64,000 bases of DNA, taken from positions 186,001 through 250,000 of the forward strand of contig NZ_FOAI01000001.1 of assembly GCF_900109705.1 (NCBI RefSeq), given 5' to 3'. Both the position numbers and the translations under genes were made by a program. The notes beneath the pieces were generated by a model. That model worked only from the letters and a program-made list of their open reading frames with translations, made no database searches and was not told the origin of the DNA. The stretch comes from Roseivivax marinus. Lineage in GTDB: Bacteria; Pseudomonadota; Alphaproteobacteria; Rhodobacterales; Rhodobacteraceae. Positions 28,461 through 36,998 of the stretch are shown here, piece by piece (position 1 is the first letter of the stretch; the number at the start of each line of letters is the position of its first letter).

Positions 28461-28810
28461 GGAGGCGGATTCCGGTCCCGGGCAAATCTGCTGGGGTTCA
28501 ACAGAGACAGGGGGTGAAGGTCAAGCGGAAAGGCCCCGGGCGCGACCGGGCGCCGCTGGAAGGCCATGGATAGCACGCGGACCTGTCCCTGCGTCAGTGC
28601 GCGGGCGACGGGCGCCGGTTTCCGTCCCGGAACGTAACGCGAGCCGACCAGAAGGCCGTGAGCCGGGTCGCGGCCTGCGGAATATCCTCGGCGCCATCGG
28701 ACAGCGCGTCGCGGAAACCGTGTCCGGCCTGGACGGGCACAGCGCTCCACTTGCGAAAGCCGATGCCGAAGCCGTCAGGCTGATCGGTTCCGGCAACGCG
28801 AAATCCACCT
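28461..28810 (-). other. 350-base stretch without a confidently assigned gene
   Basis: Between yidC and the EAL-protein gene. The minus strand holds an open frame ending at 28594 whose last 70 codons (product segment GTDQPDGFGIGFRKWSAV) use GC-rich third positions as real genes do here. It would have to start inside the 3' end of the EAL gene and I recognise no family, so I do not call it. Part of the stretch near 28461-28500 presumably carries the yidC ribosome site and promoter. Confidence 0.5.
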
Positions 28811-30361
28811 TCACGGCAAGCGTCGTGAAAGCGTGGGGGCGGCGATGGTCGCTCGGTGGTTCTGCACCCAGTCCGTGAATCGCTCGGCCGGCATCGGGCG
28901 CGCGATGCGGTAGCCTTGCACGTGACCACAGCCGAGCTGTGCGAGAAGCGCATGCTCTCCCGCGCTTTCGACGCCTTCGGCCAGCGTCTCGATGCCAAGT
29001 TGTTCTGAAAGACTGAGCATACCCGCGACCATGCGGCGCTGCGCCTCGTTCCGGTCGATGCCGGCGATGAAGCCCCTGTCGATCTTCACCCGGTCGATGG
29101 GCAGGCGGTGCAGCGCCATGATCGAGGCGTTGCCGGTGCCGAAATCGTCGAGATCGATGCGGCAGCCGAGCGTCTTCAGCCGCGCGACGTTGGCAGTGAC
29201 CGGGCATCCCTCTGCCGCGGTGAACACGGTTTCGAGGACTTCGACCGCCAGTCGGTTCCCGCTGAGCCCATGGCGGTCCAGCTCCCACTGGAGACGCGCG
29301 GCGAAGCTGGGGTCGCCAAGGTCGTCGCCCGACAGGTTCACGCTCACGCAAGGGATGTCGAGGCGGTCGCGATCCCATCGCACCAGCGCGGCCAGGGCGC
29401 CGGACAGGATGGTGTCGGTAAGCCGGGCCATGTGTCCGCCGGATTGCAGCGCCTCGAGGAACTGGCCCGGCGGAATGATGCCGCGCTCGGGGTGAACCCA
29501 GCGCGCGAGGGCCTCGACGCCGCTGATCTGGCCGGTGGAGGTGCAAATCTGGGGTTGGAACCACGGCCGGATCTGCTGGTTCGACAGCGCCGCCACCACA
29601 TCGGTCCGCAGCACGCGTCGCAGGCTGCGCGACGCATCGAGGCTGTCGCACCAGGCGCGGATCTCGGACGGACCGTCACGACCCGCTTCGGACAGGGCGC
29701 TCAGCGCCGCATCGAGGAACCCTTCGCCCCGCCGGTCGGACGGCAGCCGTGCCCCGGTGCAGCAGCCGATCGCCGCCTGTGGCGCAATCAGCGCATCGTC
29801 ATGGGTGCGCAACGGCTCTTCGAGCGAGGATTGCAGCCGGTTGGCGAGGTCGAGCACGCTGCCGGTGTCGAGACGCAAATCGGGCTTCAGGATGACGAGG
29901 TACCGCCGGTCGCCGATGCGCACGGCCCGGTCCCCGGTGCGCAGGCGAGCGCGCAGGCGCAGGAGGCACGCACGCGCCAGTTCGGCCACGGCACGGTCGT
30001 CCAGCCGGTGGGGCACGGCGTCGCCCGAGGTTACGTCGATGGCGAGGATCGCTGTTGCGAGACAGGACACGCGCGCGTCTTGCAGGGCCGCGCCGCAAAG
30101 ATCTTCGGCCCGGGCGATATCGACGAGGTCGGCTTCGGGCCGGGCGGTGCGCAGACCGGCCGGCGCCACGGCATCGAGCCCGCCGCCGAGAGCCATCATC
30201 AGCGGGAGGCCGAGCGCCACCGCAATAAGCATCCACTCTCCGCCGATCCAGAACGCGCCGAGTGCCGCGGCCGGCAGGAAGGCCAGCATCTGCGCACCAG
30301 CCATGCATCGGCGCAGGGCTGCACCCGCTCGCGCGCAGCGTTGCGCGACGGTAGTCCCCAT
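28811..30361 (-). CDS. Membrane-anchored EAL phosphodiesterase with degenerate GGDEF domain
   Basis: The 516-residue protein has two N-terminal membrane helices (about residues 20-58), a degenerate GGDEF domain and a C-terminal EAL domain. Where GGDEF is expected the sequence reads RAVRIGDRRYLVIL, so diguanylate cyclase activity is unlikely. The EAL domain keeps GVEALARW, the NLSGDDL Asn, EVLETVF, DDFGTGNAS, the KID lysine, AEGVES and QGY. These are the residues needed for cyclic-di-GMP hydrolysis, so it is probably an active phosphodiesterase tuned by its membrane or GGDEF-like part. It would control the motile-to-biofilm switch. It is monocistronic as far as can be seen. Confidence 0.9.
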   Translation of the reverse strand: MGTTVAQRCARAGAALRRCMAGAQMLAFLPAAALGAFWIGGEWMLIAVALGLPLMMALGGGLDAVAPAGLRTARPEADLVDIARAEDLCGAALQDARVSCLATAILAIDVTSGDAVPHRLDDRAVAELARACLLRLRARLRTGDRAVRIGDRRYLVILKPDLRLDTGSVLDLANRLQSSLEEPLRTHDDALIAPQAAIGCCTGARLPSDRRGEGFLDAALSALSEAGRDGPSEIRAWCDSLDASRSLRRVLRTDVVAALSNQQIRPWFQPQICTSTGQISGVEALARWVHPERGIIPPGQFLEALQSGGHMARLTDTILSGALAALVRWDRDRLDIPCVSVNLSGDDLGDPSFAARLQWELDRHGLSGNRLAVEVLETVFTAAEGCPVTANVARLKTLGCRIDLDDFGTGNASIMALHRLPIDRVKIDRGFIAGIDRNEAQRRMVAGMLSLSEQLGIETLAEGVESAGEHALLAQLGCGHVQGYRIARPMPAERFTDWVQNHRATIAAPTLSRRLP

Positions 30362-30424
30362 GATCTTGCCCCCTCAGGCGGACCGTATCGGGAACATCTT
30401 TAGATCGTGTGGATGAGTGATCCG

Positions 30425-31303
30425 TTAATTCAGGTCGGGGACGTCGTCCGTCGCCGCGTCGCGAGTGGAGCGCTTCAGCCCGGCAAAGTCGAAGAGCTTC
30501 GGGTCAAGCAGGTGCGACGGCCGCGCGTTCATCAGCGCGCGGAACATCACCTGCCGCCGGCCGGGGCTGTTCCTTTCCCAGCCGTCGAGGATCTGTTTCA
30601 CCTGCTGTCGCTGTAGCCCGTCCTGAGACCCGCAGAGGTCGCAGGGAATGATCGGGTACTGCATGGCATTGGCGAACTTCTCGCAATCGGCCTCGGCCAC
30701 GTGGGCGAGCGGGCGATAGAGAAACAGGTCGCCTTCCTCGTTCACCAGCTTCGGCGGCATGGTCGCCAGCCGTCCGCCGTGGAAGAGGTTCATAAAGAAA
30801 GTCTCGAGGATGTCGTCGCGGTGATGACCCAGAACCACGGCCGAGCATCCCTCCTCGCGCGCGAGACGGTAGAGGTGCCCCCGACGCAGCCGCGAGCAGA
30901 GCGCACAGAAGGTCCGCCCCTGCGGGATCTTGTCGACCACGACGGAATAGGTGTCCTGGTACTCGATCCGGTGCGGCACGCCCCGTTCCTCGAGGAACGC
31001 CGGGAGCACGGTGGCCGGAAAGCCGGGCTGTCCCTGGTCAAGATTGCACGCCAGCAGGTCCACCGGAAGCATTCCGCGCCATTGCAGCTCGTGCAGAATG
31101 GCGAGCAACGTGTAGCTGTCCTTGCCGCCCGAGAGACACACGAGCCATTTCGGGCGGGTGCCGTCGGCGGTCCGTTCGACCATGCCGTAGTGCTCCACCG
31201 CCTCGCGCACGTTCTGCACGAGCCGCTTGCGGAGTTTCTTGAACTCCGTGGTCTTGGGCGCTCCGGCAAAGAGCGGATGGATATCGTCGCTGTCGTCGAG
31301 CAT
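30425..31303 (-). CDS. ttcA: tRNA 2-thiocytidine(32) synthetase TtcA
   Basis: The 292-residue PP-loop ATPase thiolates cytidine 32 of certain tRNAs using a [4Fe-4S] cluster. The PP-loop is [15 protein letters not shown], and the cluster cysteines lie in [10 protein letters not shown] (CxxC) plus [15 protein letters not shown]. The segment [30 protein letters not shown] is diagnostic. I start at the ATG at 31303 (MLDD), the usual family N-terminus; in-frame ATGs at 31315, 31327 and 31339 are alternatives. It is divergent from sodC. Confidence 0.95.
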   Translation of the reverse strand: MLDDSDDIHPLFAGAPKTTEFKKLRKRLVQNVREAVEHYGMVERTADGTRPKWLVCLSGGKDSYTLLAILHELQWRGMLPVDLLACNLDQGQPGFPATVLPAFLEERGVPHRIEYQDTYSVVVDKIPQGRTFCALCSRLRRGHLYRLAREEGCSAVVLGHHRDDILETFFMNLFHGGRLATMPPKLVNEEGDLFLYRPLAHVAEADCEKFANAMQYPIIPCDLCGSQDGLQRQQVKQILDGWERNSPGRRQVMFRALMNARPSHLLDPKLFDFAGLKRSTRDAATDDVPDLN

Positions 31304-31398
31304 GCCCCGGGCCATACGCGCGGTCATGTGACCGGGCAAGGGGGAACGCGCCCTCCGGGGGTCACGTTAGGGGTACAGCAATCAAGGAGATTTCTTCC

Positions 31399-31956
31399 AT
31401 GTTCCGCACCACCACGATGATGACCGCCACGGCTGCCGCACTTCTCGCCGCGCCTGCGTTCGCCGAAAGCCACGGCGACGGTTCCAGCGAAATGAGCGGC
31501 GACATGGCGAGCCCCGCGGCAATGGCGACGCTTATGGACCAGAGCGGCACCGAGGTTGGCCAGGTCGAGATCTACGAGACCGTCGAAGGCCTTCTGTTCC
31601 ACGTCGAGGCCACGGGTATGCCCGAAGGCGCGCACGGCTTCCACGTGCACCAGACCGGCGAGTGTTCGGACGATTTCACCTCGGCGGGCGATCACTACCA
31701 GCCGGGCGGCAACGGCCATGGCCTCATGTCCGAAGAGGGCGCGCACGCGGGCGACCTGCCGAATGTCTTTGCCGACGACAGCGGCAACGTCCGTGCCGAC
31801 CTGACCAGCGCCCGACTGAGCATGGAAGACGGTGACGCGCCGATCATGGATGACGACGGCTCGGCGATCATCGTGCATGAGAACGGCGATACCTACAGCT
31901 CCGACGCCGGCGCTGGCGGCCGCATCGCATGTGGCGTGATCGAGGCGGCCTCCTGA
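31399..31956 (+). CDS. sodC: Periplasmic Cu/Zn superoxide dismutase
   Basis: The 185-residue protein has a signal peptide (about residues 1-22, ending APAFA) and a short Met/Ser linker. The Greek-key SOD domain follows, converting superoxide to H2O2 in the periplasm. Copper ligands are HGFHVHQTGEC (two His), a bridging His in AGDHYQP and a distal His in IVHENGDTYSS. Zinc ligands lie in GHGLMSEEGAHAGDLPN. The disulfide pair is the Cys of TGEC and the Cys of GRIACGV. An AAGGAGA site precedes the ATG at 31399 and a strong terminator follows. Confidence 0.96.
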   Translation: MFRTTTMMTATAAALLAAPAFAESHGDGSSEMSGDMASPAAMATLMDQSGTEVGQVEIYETVEGLLFHVEATGMPEGAHGFHVHQTGECSDDFTSAGDHYQPGGNGHGLMSEEGAHAGDLPNVFADDSGNVRADLTSARLSMEDGDAPIMDDDGSAIIVHENGDTYSSDAGAGGRIACGVIEAAS

Positions 31957-31984
31957 TCCGGAGCCATTCACACCGGTAGACCCT

Positions 31985-32013
31985 ACGCCCCCGGCCCGTG
32001 CCGGGGGCGTTTT
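31985..32013 (+). terminator. Rho-independent terminator after sodC
   Basis: An 11-base perfect stem (31985-31995 with 32000-32010), a 4-base loop and a short T-run (TTTT from 32010). It lies about 30 bases after the sodC stop and just before the convergent yidD end. Confidence 0.8.
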
Positions 32014-32037
32014 CGTGTGCGGCCGGGTCGAAGCGGT

Positions 32038-32259
32038 TCAGTCCGGCACATTGTCGATCCCCGAACTGCCCCACGGATGGCAGCGGCCGATGCGGCGCAG
32101 GGTCAGCCAGAGACCACGCCGTGCGCCGTGCTTCTCCAGCGCCTCGAGCGCGTAGGCCGAGCATGTGGGGTGGTAGCGGCAGTGGAAGCCGACCCAAGGC
32201 GAGAAGACGAGACGGTAGGCCCGGACGGGCAGGGCGAGAAGGCGCGCGGCGGGGCGCAT
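32038..32259 (-). CDS. yidD: Membrane protein insertion efficiency factor YidD
   Basis: The 73-residue amphipathic protein promotes YidC-dependent insertion. It has the family motifs YRLVFSPWVGFHCRYHPTCSAYALEALEKHGARRG and ends in the region RRIGRCHPWGSSGIDNVPD. The paired cysteines in the HPTCSAY and RCHPWG segments are conserved. It starts 4 bases after the rnpA stop, so rnpA and yidD are expressed together. Confidence 0.96.
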   Translation of the reverse strand: MRPAARLLALPVRAYRLVFSPWVGFHCRYHPTCSAYALEALEKHGARRGLWLTLRRIGRCHPWGSSGIDNVPD

Positions 32260-32263
32260 CGGA

Positions 32264-32689
32264 CTAGCGCCGGCCGTTCAATCGCCCGTGCAGACGGTCG
32301 AGCGCCTGCCTCAGGTCGCCGGTCAGCGCATCGAAGGGCCGCGTGACGGTGGCACCCGGCTTGCCGATCAGCACGTAATCGAGGCCGGGACGGGCGTGGA
32401 CAGACAGCACTTCGCGCGCCGCAGCGCGAAGCCTGCGCTTGGCACGGTTGCGGGTGACCGCGTTGCCGATCTTCTTGGAACACGTGAAGCCGACACGCAC
32501 TGTGGACGTGCCGTCAGCCCGGGGGCGCGCCTGCACGAGCATGGACGCTGTGCCCTGCTTGTCCGCGCGCGCGGCGGCAAGAAAATCCGGCCGCCGCCGA
32601 AGCGTCTCGATCCGGGGAAGCGGGCACGACGAAGCCGCCGGAGACATGTCCGCACGCATTGGCGCGGGGTCGTCCGGCGGCGTCGTCAT
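32264..32689 (-). CDS. rnpA: Ribonuclease P protein component
   Basis: This basic protein is the protein subunit of RNase P, which with the RNA subunit matures tRNA 5' ends. The signature FTCSKKIGNAVTRNRAKRRLRAAARE covers the RNR motif; the segment ETLRRRPDFLAAA is also typical. I use the ATG at 32689 (141 residues), 19 bases after rpmH's stop. In-frame ATGs at 32659 and 32647 would shorten the non-conserved N-terminus. The order rpmH-rnpA-yidD is conserved in most bacteria. Confidence 0.93.
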   Translation of the reverse strand: MTTPPDDPAPMRADMSPAASSCPLPRIETLRRRPDFLAAARADKQGTASMLVQARPRADGTSTVRVGFTCSKKIGNAVTRNRAKRRLRAAAREVLSVHARPGLDYVLIGKPGATVTRPFDALTGDLRQALDRLHGRLNGRR

Positions 32690-32708
32690 CGGCCCGGGCC
32701 GAATCGGC

Positions 32709-32846
32709 TCAGGCGCTGAGCTTCTTGCGGCCACGCAGGCGGCGTGCGTTCAGGATCTTGCGGCCGGCCTTGGTGGCCATGCGTGCGCGGAAGCCGTGGC
32801 GGGCCTTCCGCACGTAGTTCGAGGGCTGATAGGTGCGCTTCGACAT
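32709..32846 (-). CDS. rpmH: 50S ribosomal protein L34
   Basis: The 45-residue very basic protein begins [10 protein letters not shown] and contains [16 protein letters not shown], the L34 signature. It is the first gene of rpmH-rnpA-yidD and is preceded by a strong sigma-70-type promoter about 90 bases upstream. Confidence 0.98.
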   Translation of the reverse strand: MSKRTYQPSNYVRKARHGFRARMATKAGRKILNARRLRGRKKLSA

Positions 32847-32937
32847 CGCTTCGGTCTTCCTTCGTCTTGCGTCTCGCGGGGGCCGGTCAGTGGGCGGACC
32901 CGTGACGTCGGCAGAATCTGTCTCGTGTGAGCCACGC

Positions 32938-32966
32938 GCTATAGGGAAACAAGGAGCGTCTGTCAA
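32938..32966 (-). promoter_or_regulatory. Sigma-70-type promoter for rpmH-rnpA-yidD
   Basis: Read on the minus strand, TTGACA (32961-32966) and TATAGC (32938-32943) are separated by exactly 17 bases. This is the closest match to the consensus I found in the window and fits a highly expressed ribosomal gene. The start codon lies 92 bases downstream. Confidence 0.72.
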
Positions 32967-33205
32967 ACGGGTCCGTGCAGCGTGCGCGCCGGCGCGCGCG
33001 GCTGCAACATCCTGCCCTCGCCACCACGCGATTCTGAAACATTTCGCCCCGGAAATCGCGCCCATGTGCTTGCCAGCCTACGTTTCGCGTCGCGCTGCTT
33101 CAATGCGGCGTGAGGCGGCTGTTGCGACGTGCCGTGGCGGCTCATGTTGTCGCAGGGGGCATCATCGTCCCCCGCACGCCTGCCCCCGCCGTGAAAGGAC
33201 CTCCC
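32967..33205. other. Non-coding spacer upstream of the rpmH promoter
   Basis: Together with the rpmH leader this makes a 359-base gene-free gap between rpmH and the TVP38 gene. Apart from the rpmH promoter and the GAAAGGAC ribosome site of the downstream gene at about 33193-33200 I see no RNA gene, repeat or clear DnaA-box cluster. Confidence 0.5.
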
Positions 33206-33970
33206 ATGCCGAATGCCGCCGCCGACCCCGAGAGCGACGAGATGTCCGGCCCGTCCCGGACACGGCCCGGCTGGCTGCGGCACGTGCCGCTCGCTCTGAT
33301 CGTCATCGTGGCGCTGATCGGGACGTTCGCGCTGCGCGACTATCTCAGCTTCGAGACGCTGGCAGAAAACCGCGAGCGGCTGCTGGCATTCCGGAACGAC
33401 AACTTCGCCGGGCTCGCGGCGATCTTCGTGGCGGTCTACGTGGCGATCGTCGCGTTCTCGCTTCCGGGCGCGGCAGTGGCGTCCGTCACCGGGGGCTTCC
33501 TGTTCGGCCTCTGGGCCGGGACCGCGTTCAACGTTTTGGCCGCAACGATCGGCGCGGTCGCGATCTTCCTTGCCGCGCGCACTGGCCTCGGAAGCGCGCT
33601 GGCCCGGCGGATCGAGGCGTCGGAGGGCACGGTGAAACGTCTCAGCAAGAGCCTGCACGAGAACGAGATCAGCGTGCTGTTCCTCCTGCGTCTCGTGCCG
33701 GTGGTGCCGTTCTTCGTCGCCAATCTCGTGCCGGCCTTCGTCGGTGTATCGCTGCGGAACTTTGTGCTGACCACCGCGCTTGGCATCGTGCCGGGGGCTT
33801 TCGTCTACACCTCGGTCGGCGTCGGCGTGGGTGAGGTTTTCGACCGAGGCGAGACGCCGGACCTTTCGCTTCTGTGGGAGCCGCAGGTGATCCTGCCCCT
33901 GCTCGGCCTTGCCGCACTGGCGGCTCTGCCGATGGTCATCAAGGCCGTGCGCGGCAAGTCGGGAGTTTGA
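33206..33970 (+). CDS. TVP38/TMEM64-family inner-membrane protein
   Basis: The 254-residue protein has about six membrane segments and the SNARE-associated/VTT domain pattern SLPGAAVASVTGGFLFGLWAG followed by FLLRLVPVVPFFVANLVPAFVGVSL. VTT-domain proteins (the DedA relatives) are thought to move or scramble lipids. The ATG at 33206 has GAAAGGAC about 6 bases upstream; the longer frame from 33110 lacks support. The next gene, a flavoprotein oxidoreductase, begins 3 bases after the stop, a pairing seen in other bacteria that suggests a functional link to redox processes at the membrane. Confidence 0.88.
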   Translation: MPNAAADPESDEMSGPSRTRPGWLRHVPLALIVIVALIGTFALRDYLSFETLAENRERLLAFRNDNFAGLAAIFVAVYVAIVAFSLPGAAVASVTGGFLFGLWAGTAFNVLAATIGAVAIFLAARTGLGSALARRIEASEGTVKRLSKSLHENEISVLFLLRLVPVVPFFVANLVPAFVGVSLRNFVLTTALGIVPGAFVYTSVGVGVGEVFDRGETPDLSLLWEPQVILPLLGLAALAALPMVIKAVRGKSGV

Positions 33971-33973
33971 GCG

Positions 33974-35395
33974 ATGGAGCGGATCGAGACCGATCTTCTG
34001 ATCGTCGGTGCCGGATCGGGCGGTCTTTCGGTCGCGGCTGGCGCCGTGCAGATGGGGGCCCACGTCGTGCTGGTCGAGCGCGGGGAAATGGGTGGCGATT
34101 GCCTGAACTACGGCTGCGTTCCCTCGAAGGCGCTGATCCGTTCGGCCAAGACGGCGCACGCCATGCGTCATGCCGACCAGTACGGGATCGCGTCCGTCGC
34201 GCCGCAAGTCGATTACGCCGCGGTGAAGGATCATGTGAAGGGCGTGATCGCTTCGATCGCCCCACATGACAGCCAGGAGCGGTTCGAGGGCATGGGCGTT
34301 CGCGTGATCCGCGAAAGCGCGCGCTTCGTGTCGGGCGACGAGATGGAGGCCGGCGCGCACCGCATCAAGGCCCGCCGCATCGTTCTGGCGACGGGCTCGG
34401 GTCCCTTCGTGCCTCCGATCGAGGGTCTGTCGGAGGTTCCCTACCTCACCAACGAGACCCTCTGGGACCTGCGTGAATTGCCGCGGCACCTGATTGTCAT
34501 CGGGGGCGGCCCCATCGGGATGGAGATGGCGCAGGCACACCGCAGGCTGGGCTCCGAGGTCACGGTGCTGGAGGGCGGCACGGCGCTGTCCAAGGACGAC
34601 CCGGAGCTTTCGGCCATCGCACTCGATGCCGTGCGCGGAGAGGGCGTCCGGATCGTCGAGGGCGCGCAGGCCGCGCGCGTGTCCGGCACGGAGGGTGCCC
34701 TGACGGTCGAGACCGACGACGGCCAGCGGTTCGAGGGCTCGCATATCCTGGTGGCCGTGGGGCGGCGGGCCAACACCGACGGGCTCGGTCTCGATGTCGC
34801 AGGCATCGAGACCACGAAGACCGGGATCAAGGTGGACGACGCGCTGAGGACCACCAACCGCAAGGTCTACGCCATCGGTGACGCCGCCGGCGGTCTGCAG
34901 TTCACCCATGTCGCGGGCTACCACGCGGGCATCGTCGTGCGCTCGGCCGTGCTGGGCCTGCCTGCCAAGGCAAAAGCGGATCACCTGCCCTGGGCGACCT
35001 ATCTCGACCCCGAGCTTGCGCATGTGGGCCTGACCGAGGCGCAGGCCCGCGAACGTCACGGCGAAAGCGCGATCGAGATCGCGCGCTTCGACTACGAGGG
35101 CAACGACCGGGCGCAGGCGGATCGGCTGACCGATGGCAGGGTCAAGGTCGTCATTCGCAAGGGCAAGCCGGTGGGGGCCTCCATCGTCGGCCACCAGGCC
35201 GGCGAGCAGATCTCGCTCTGGGCCTTCGCTATCGCCTCGGGCGCGAAGATGCGGGACGTATCAAGCATGGTTGCGCCCTATCCAACCTACGGAGAACTAC
35301 ACAAACGGGCTGCCGGGGCCTACTTCTCTCCCAAACTCTTCGACAGCGCGGCGGTGAAGCGCGTGGTGCGGCTCGTCCAGCGGGTCCTGCCCTGA
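33974..35395 (+). CDS. MerA/Lpd-like pyridine-nucleotide disulfide oxidoreductase
   Basis: The 473-residue flavoprotein has a FAD-binding loop LIVGAGSGGLSVAAGA, the redox-active disulfide C43-C48 in GGDCLNYGCVPSK, and an NAD(P)-binding loop IGGGPIGMEMAQAHRRLGSEV. A second FAD motif lies in KVYAIGDAAGG and a C-terminal dimerisation domain follows. In Lpd and glutathione reductase the dimer domain supplies a catalytic His in the H-P-T segment; here the segment reads APYPTYGE with Tyr at residue 436, as in MerA-like members. It lacks MerA's C-terminal vicinal cysteines and N-terminal metal domain. The substrate is therefore open. It is co-transcribed with the TVP38 gene and followed 21 bases later by a histidine kinase. 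Confidence 0.85.
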   Translation: MERIETDLLIVGAGSGGLSVAAGAVQMGAHVVLVERGEMGGDCLNYGCVPSKALIRSAKTAHAMRHADQYGIASVAPQVDYAAVKDHVKGVIASIAPHDSQERFEGMGVRVIRESARFVSGDEMEAGAHRIKARRIVLATGSGPFVPPIEGLSEVPYLTNETLWDLRELPRHLIVIGGGPIGMEMAQAHRRLGSEVTVLEGGTALSKDDPELSAIALDAVRGEGVRIVEGAQAARVSGTEGALTVETDDGQRFEGSHILVAVGRRANTDGLGLDVAGIETTKTGIKVDDALRTTNRKVYAIGDAAGGLQFTHVAGYHAGIVVRSAVLGLPAKAKADHLPWATYLDPELAHVGLTEAQARERHGESAIEIARFDYEGNDRAQADRLTDGRVKVVIRKGKPVGASIVGHQAGEQISLWAFAIASGAKMRDVSSMVAPYPTYGELHKRAAGAYFSPKLFDSAAVKRVVRLVQRVLP

Positions 35396-35416
35396 TCCGT
35401 CGCAGCCAAGGCGCGC

Positions 35417-36811
35417 ATGTTCAATTCTCTTTCCGGCCGCTTCCTGATCCTCACGACAATCTTCGTGATGCTGGCCGAGGTTCTCATCTTCGTGCCCTCC
35501 GTGGCGCGCTTCCGCGAAAGCTACCTGCTGACGCGGCTCGAACGCGCGCAGATCGCGTCGCTCGCCGCGCTTGCGACCGAGGACGTGGATCCCGCGCTCG
35601 AGGAGGAGTTGCTGCTCAACGCAGGCGTCTACAACGTGGTGCTGCGTCGGGACGAGGCGCGCCAGCTCATGCTGTCCTCGCCGCTGCCGTCCGAGGTCGA
35701 AACGACCTATGACCTGCGCGATGCCACCGCGTTCGAGCTTATCGTGGACGCGCTCACGACGATGGTGCAGCCGCACTCGGAGCTCGTGCGCGTGATCGGC
35801 AGCCCTTCGCGAGAAGCGGGGCTGCAGATCGAAGTGACGATGCACACCGCCGAGCTCCGCACGGCGATGGTCGACTACGGCCTGCGGATCCTCGCGCTGT
35901 CGGCGGTGATCTCGGTTCTGACGGCGTTCCTCCTCTTCCTGGCGGTGCGGCGGCTCCTGGTGCGGCCGATCAAGGGCGTTGTGGGCCACATGCAGCGCTA
36001 CGCGGACGCGCCCGAGGATGCCGGGCGGATCATCCGGCCCACCGCCACCGTGCGGGAGCTGCGCGAAGCCGAGGACGCGCTCGCCAAGATGCAGACCGAG
36101 CTGACCCAGGCCCTGCGTCAGAAGGAGCGGCTTGCCCAGCTGGGCGGCGCAGTCGCGCGGGTCAGCCACGATCTGCGCAATATCCTGACCTCGGCCCAGC
36201 TCTTCACCGACCGGATCGAGACCTCGGAGGATCCGATCGTCTCGCGGCTCGCGCCGAAGCTCGTGAACTCGATCGCGCGGGCGGTGTCGCTCTGCGAATC
36301 GACCCTCGCCTTCGGGCGCGCGGAAGAGCCGGCTCCGGTCCTGACCATGGTGAATCTCGCCGCCGTGGTGGACGAGGTGCTGGAGGCCGAACACGCGGCC
36401 ATCGGCGACGCGGACATCTCTCTGGCCGCCGAGGTGCCGCCGCACATGCGCCTGCGCGCCGACCCTGAACAGTTGCATCGCATCTTGTCCAACCTCGTGC
36501 GTAACGCCCGGCAGGCCCTGATCGGCACCAACGCCCCGGGCGAGATCACCGTCCGCGGTCACACCGGCGACGATCACTGGATCATCGAAGTCGCCGACAA
36601 CGGCCCCGGCCTGCCGCCCAAGGCGCGGGAAAATCTGTTCAAGCCGTTCCAGGGCGGCGTGCGGAAGGGCGGGTCCGGTCTCGGCCTCGCCATTGTGTCC
36701 GAACTGGTGCGTGGCCATGGCGGGCGGCTGGACCTGAAGGAGACCGGTGACGCGGGCACGACTTTCATCATCCGGCTGCCGATGGGCGCGGTGGAGGGCG
36801 AGCAGCGTTAA
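35417..36811 (+). CDS. Orphan membrane sensor histidine kinase
   Basis: The 464-residue protein has two membrane helices (about residues 8-28 and 155-176) flanking a roughly 125-residue periplasmic sensor region. A HAMP-like linker follows, then a HisKA domain with H251 in GGAVARVSHDLRNIL, the N-box LSNLVRNARQAL, G1 DNGPGLPPKARENLF and G2 GGSGLGLAIVSEL. No response-regulator gene is adjacent. It follows the TVP38-flavoprotein pair on the same strand, 21 bases after the latter's stop, so it could report on the same envelope or redox condition. The sensor region has no motif I recognise. Confidence 0.9.
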   Translation: MFNSLSGRFLILTTIFVMLAEVLIFVPSVARFRESYLLTRLERAQIASLAALATEDVDPALEEELLLNAGVYNVVLRRDEARQLMLSSPLPSEVETTYDLRDATAFELIVDALTTMVQPHSELVRVIGSPSREAGLQIEVTMHTAELRTAMVDYGLRILALSAVISVLTAFLLFLAVRRLLVRPIKGVVGHMQRYADAPEDAGRIIRPTATVRELREAEDALAKMQTELTQALRQKERLAQLGGAVARVSHDLRNILTSAQLFTDRIETSEDPIVSRLAPKLVNSIARAVSLCESTLAFGRAEEPAPVLTMVNLAAVVDEVLEAEHAAIGDADISLAAEVPPHMRLRADPEQLHRILSNLVRNARQALIGTNAPGEITVRGHTGDDHWIIEVADNGPGLPPKARENLFKPFQGGVRKGGSGLGLAIVSELVRGHGGRLDLKETGDAGTTFIIRLPMGAVEGEQR

Positions 36812-36921
36812 GTCTCGTCGCCCTGCCGCGGCGTCACGATGGGCGGGCGAAAAATCCGTCCGGATTTTTCCCGCCGATCCCCTTGCGCTCCTGCGGCACC
36901 CCGGTTAGACCCGCGATCCAC

Positions 36922-36998
36922 GGACCGATAGCTCAGCTGGATAGAGTACCTGACTACGAATCAGGGGGTCGGGGGTTCGAATCCTCCTCGGTCCGCCA
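36922..36998 (+). tRNA. tRNA-Arg (anticodon ACG), CCA encoded
   Basis: The 77-base cloverleaf has a 7-bp acceptor stem (GGACCGA with TCGGTCC), a D-arm with GCTCAGCTGGATAGAGT and an anticodon stem CCTGA/TCAGG enclosing CTACGAA. This gives anticodon ACG (position 34 A is normally deaminated to inosine by TadA, reading CGU/CGC/CGA). The T-arm has a TTCGAAT loop, then G and an encoded CCA. Confidence 0.96.

Noticed and set aside
32963-35194. 743-residue minus-strand frame opposite the TVP38 and flavoprotein genes
   Set aside because: Shadow frame; runs through two well-supported plus-strand genes.
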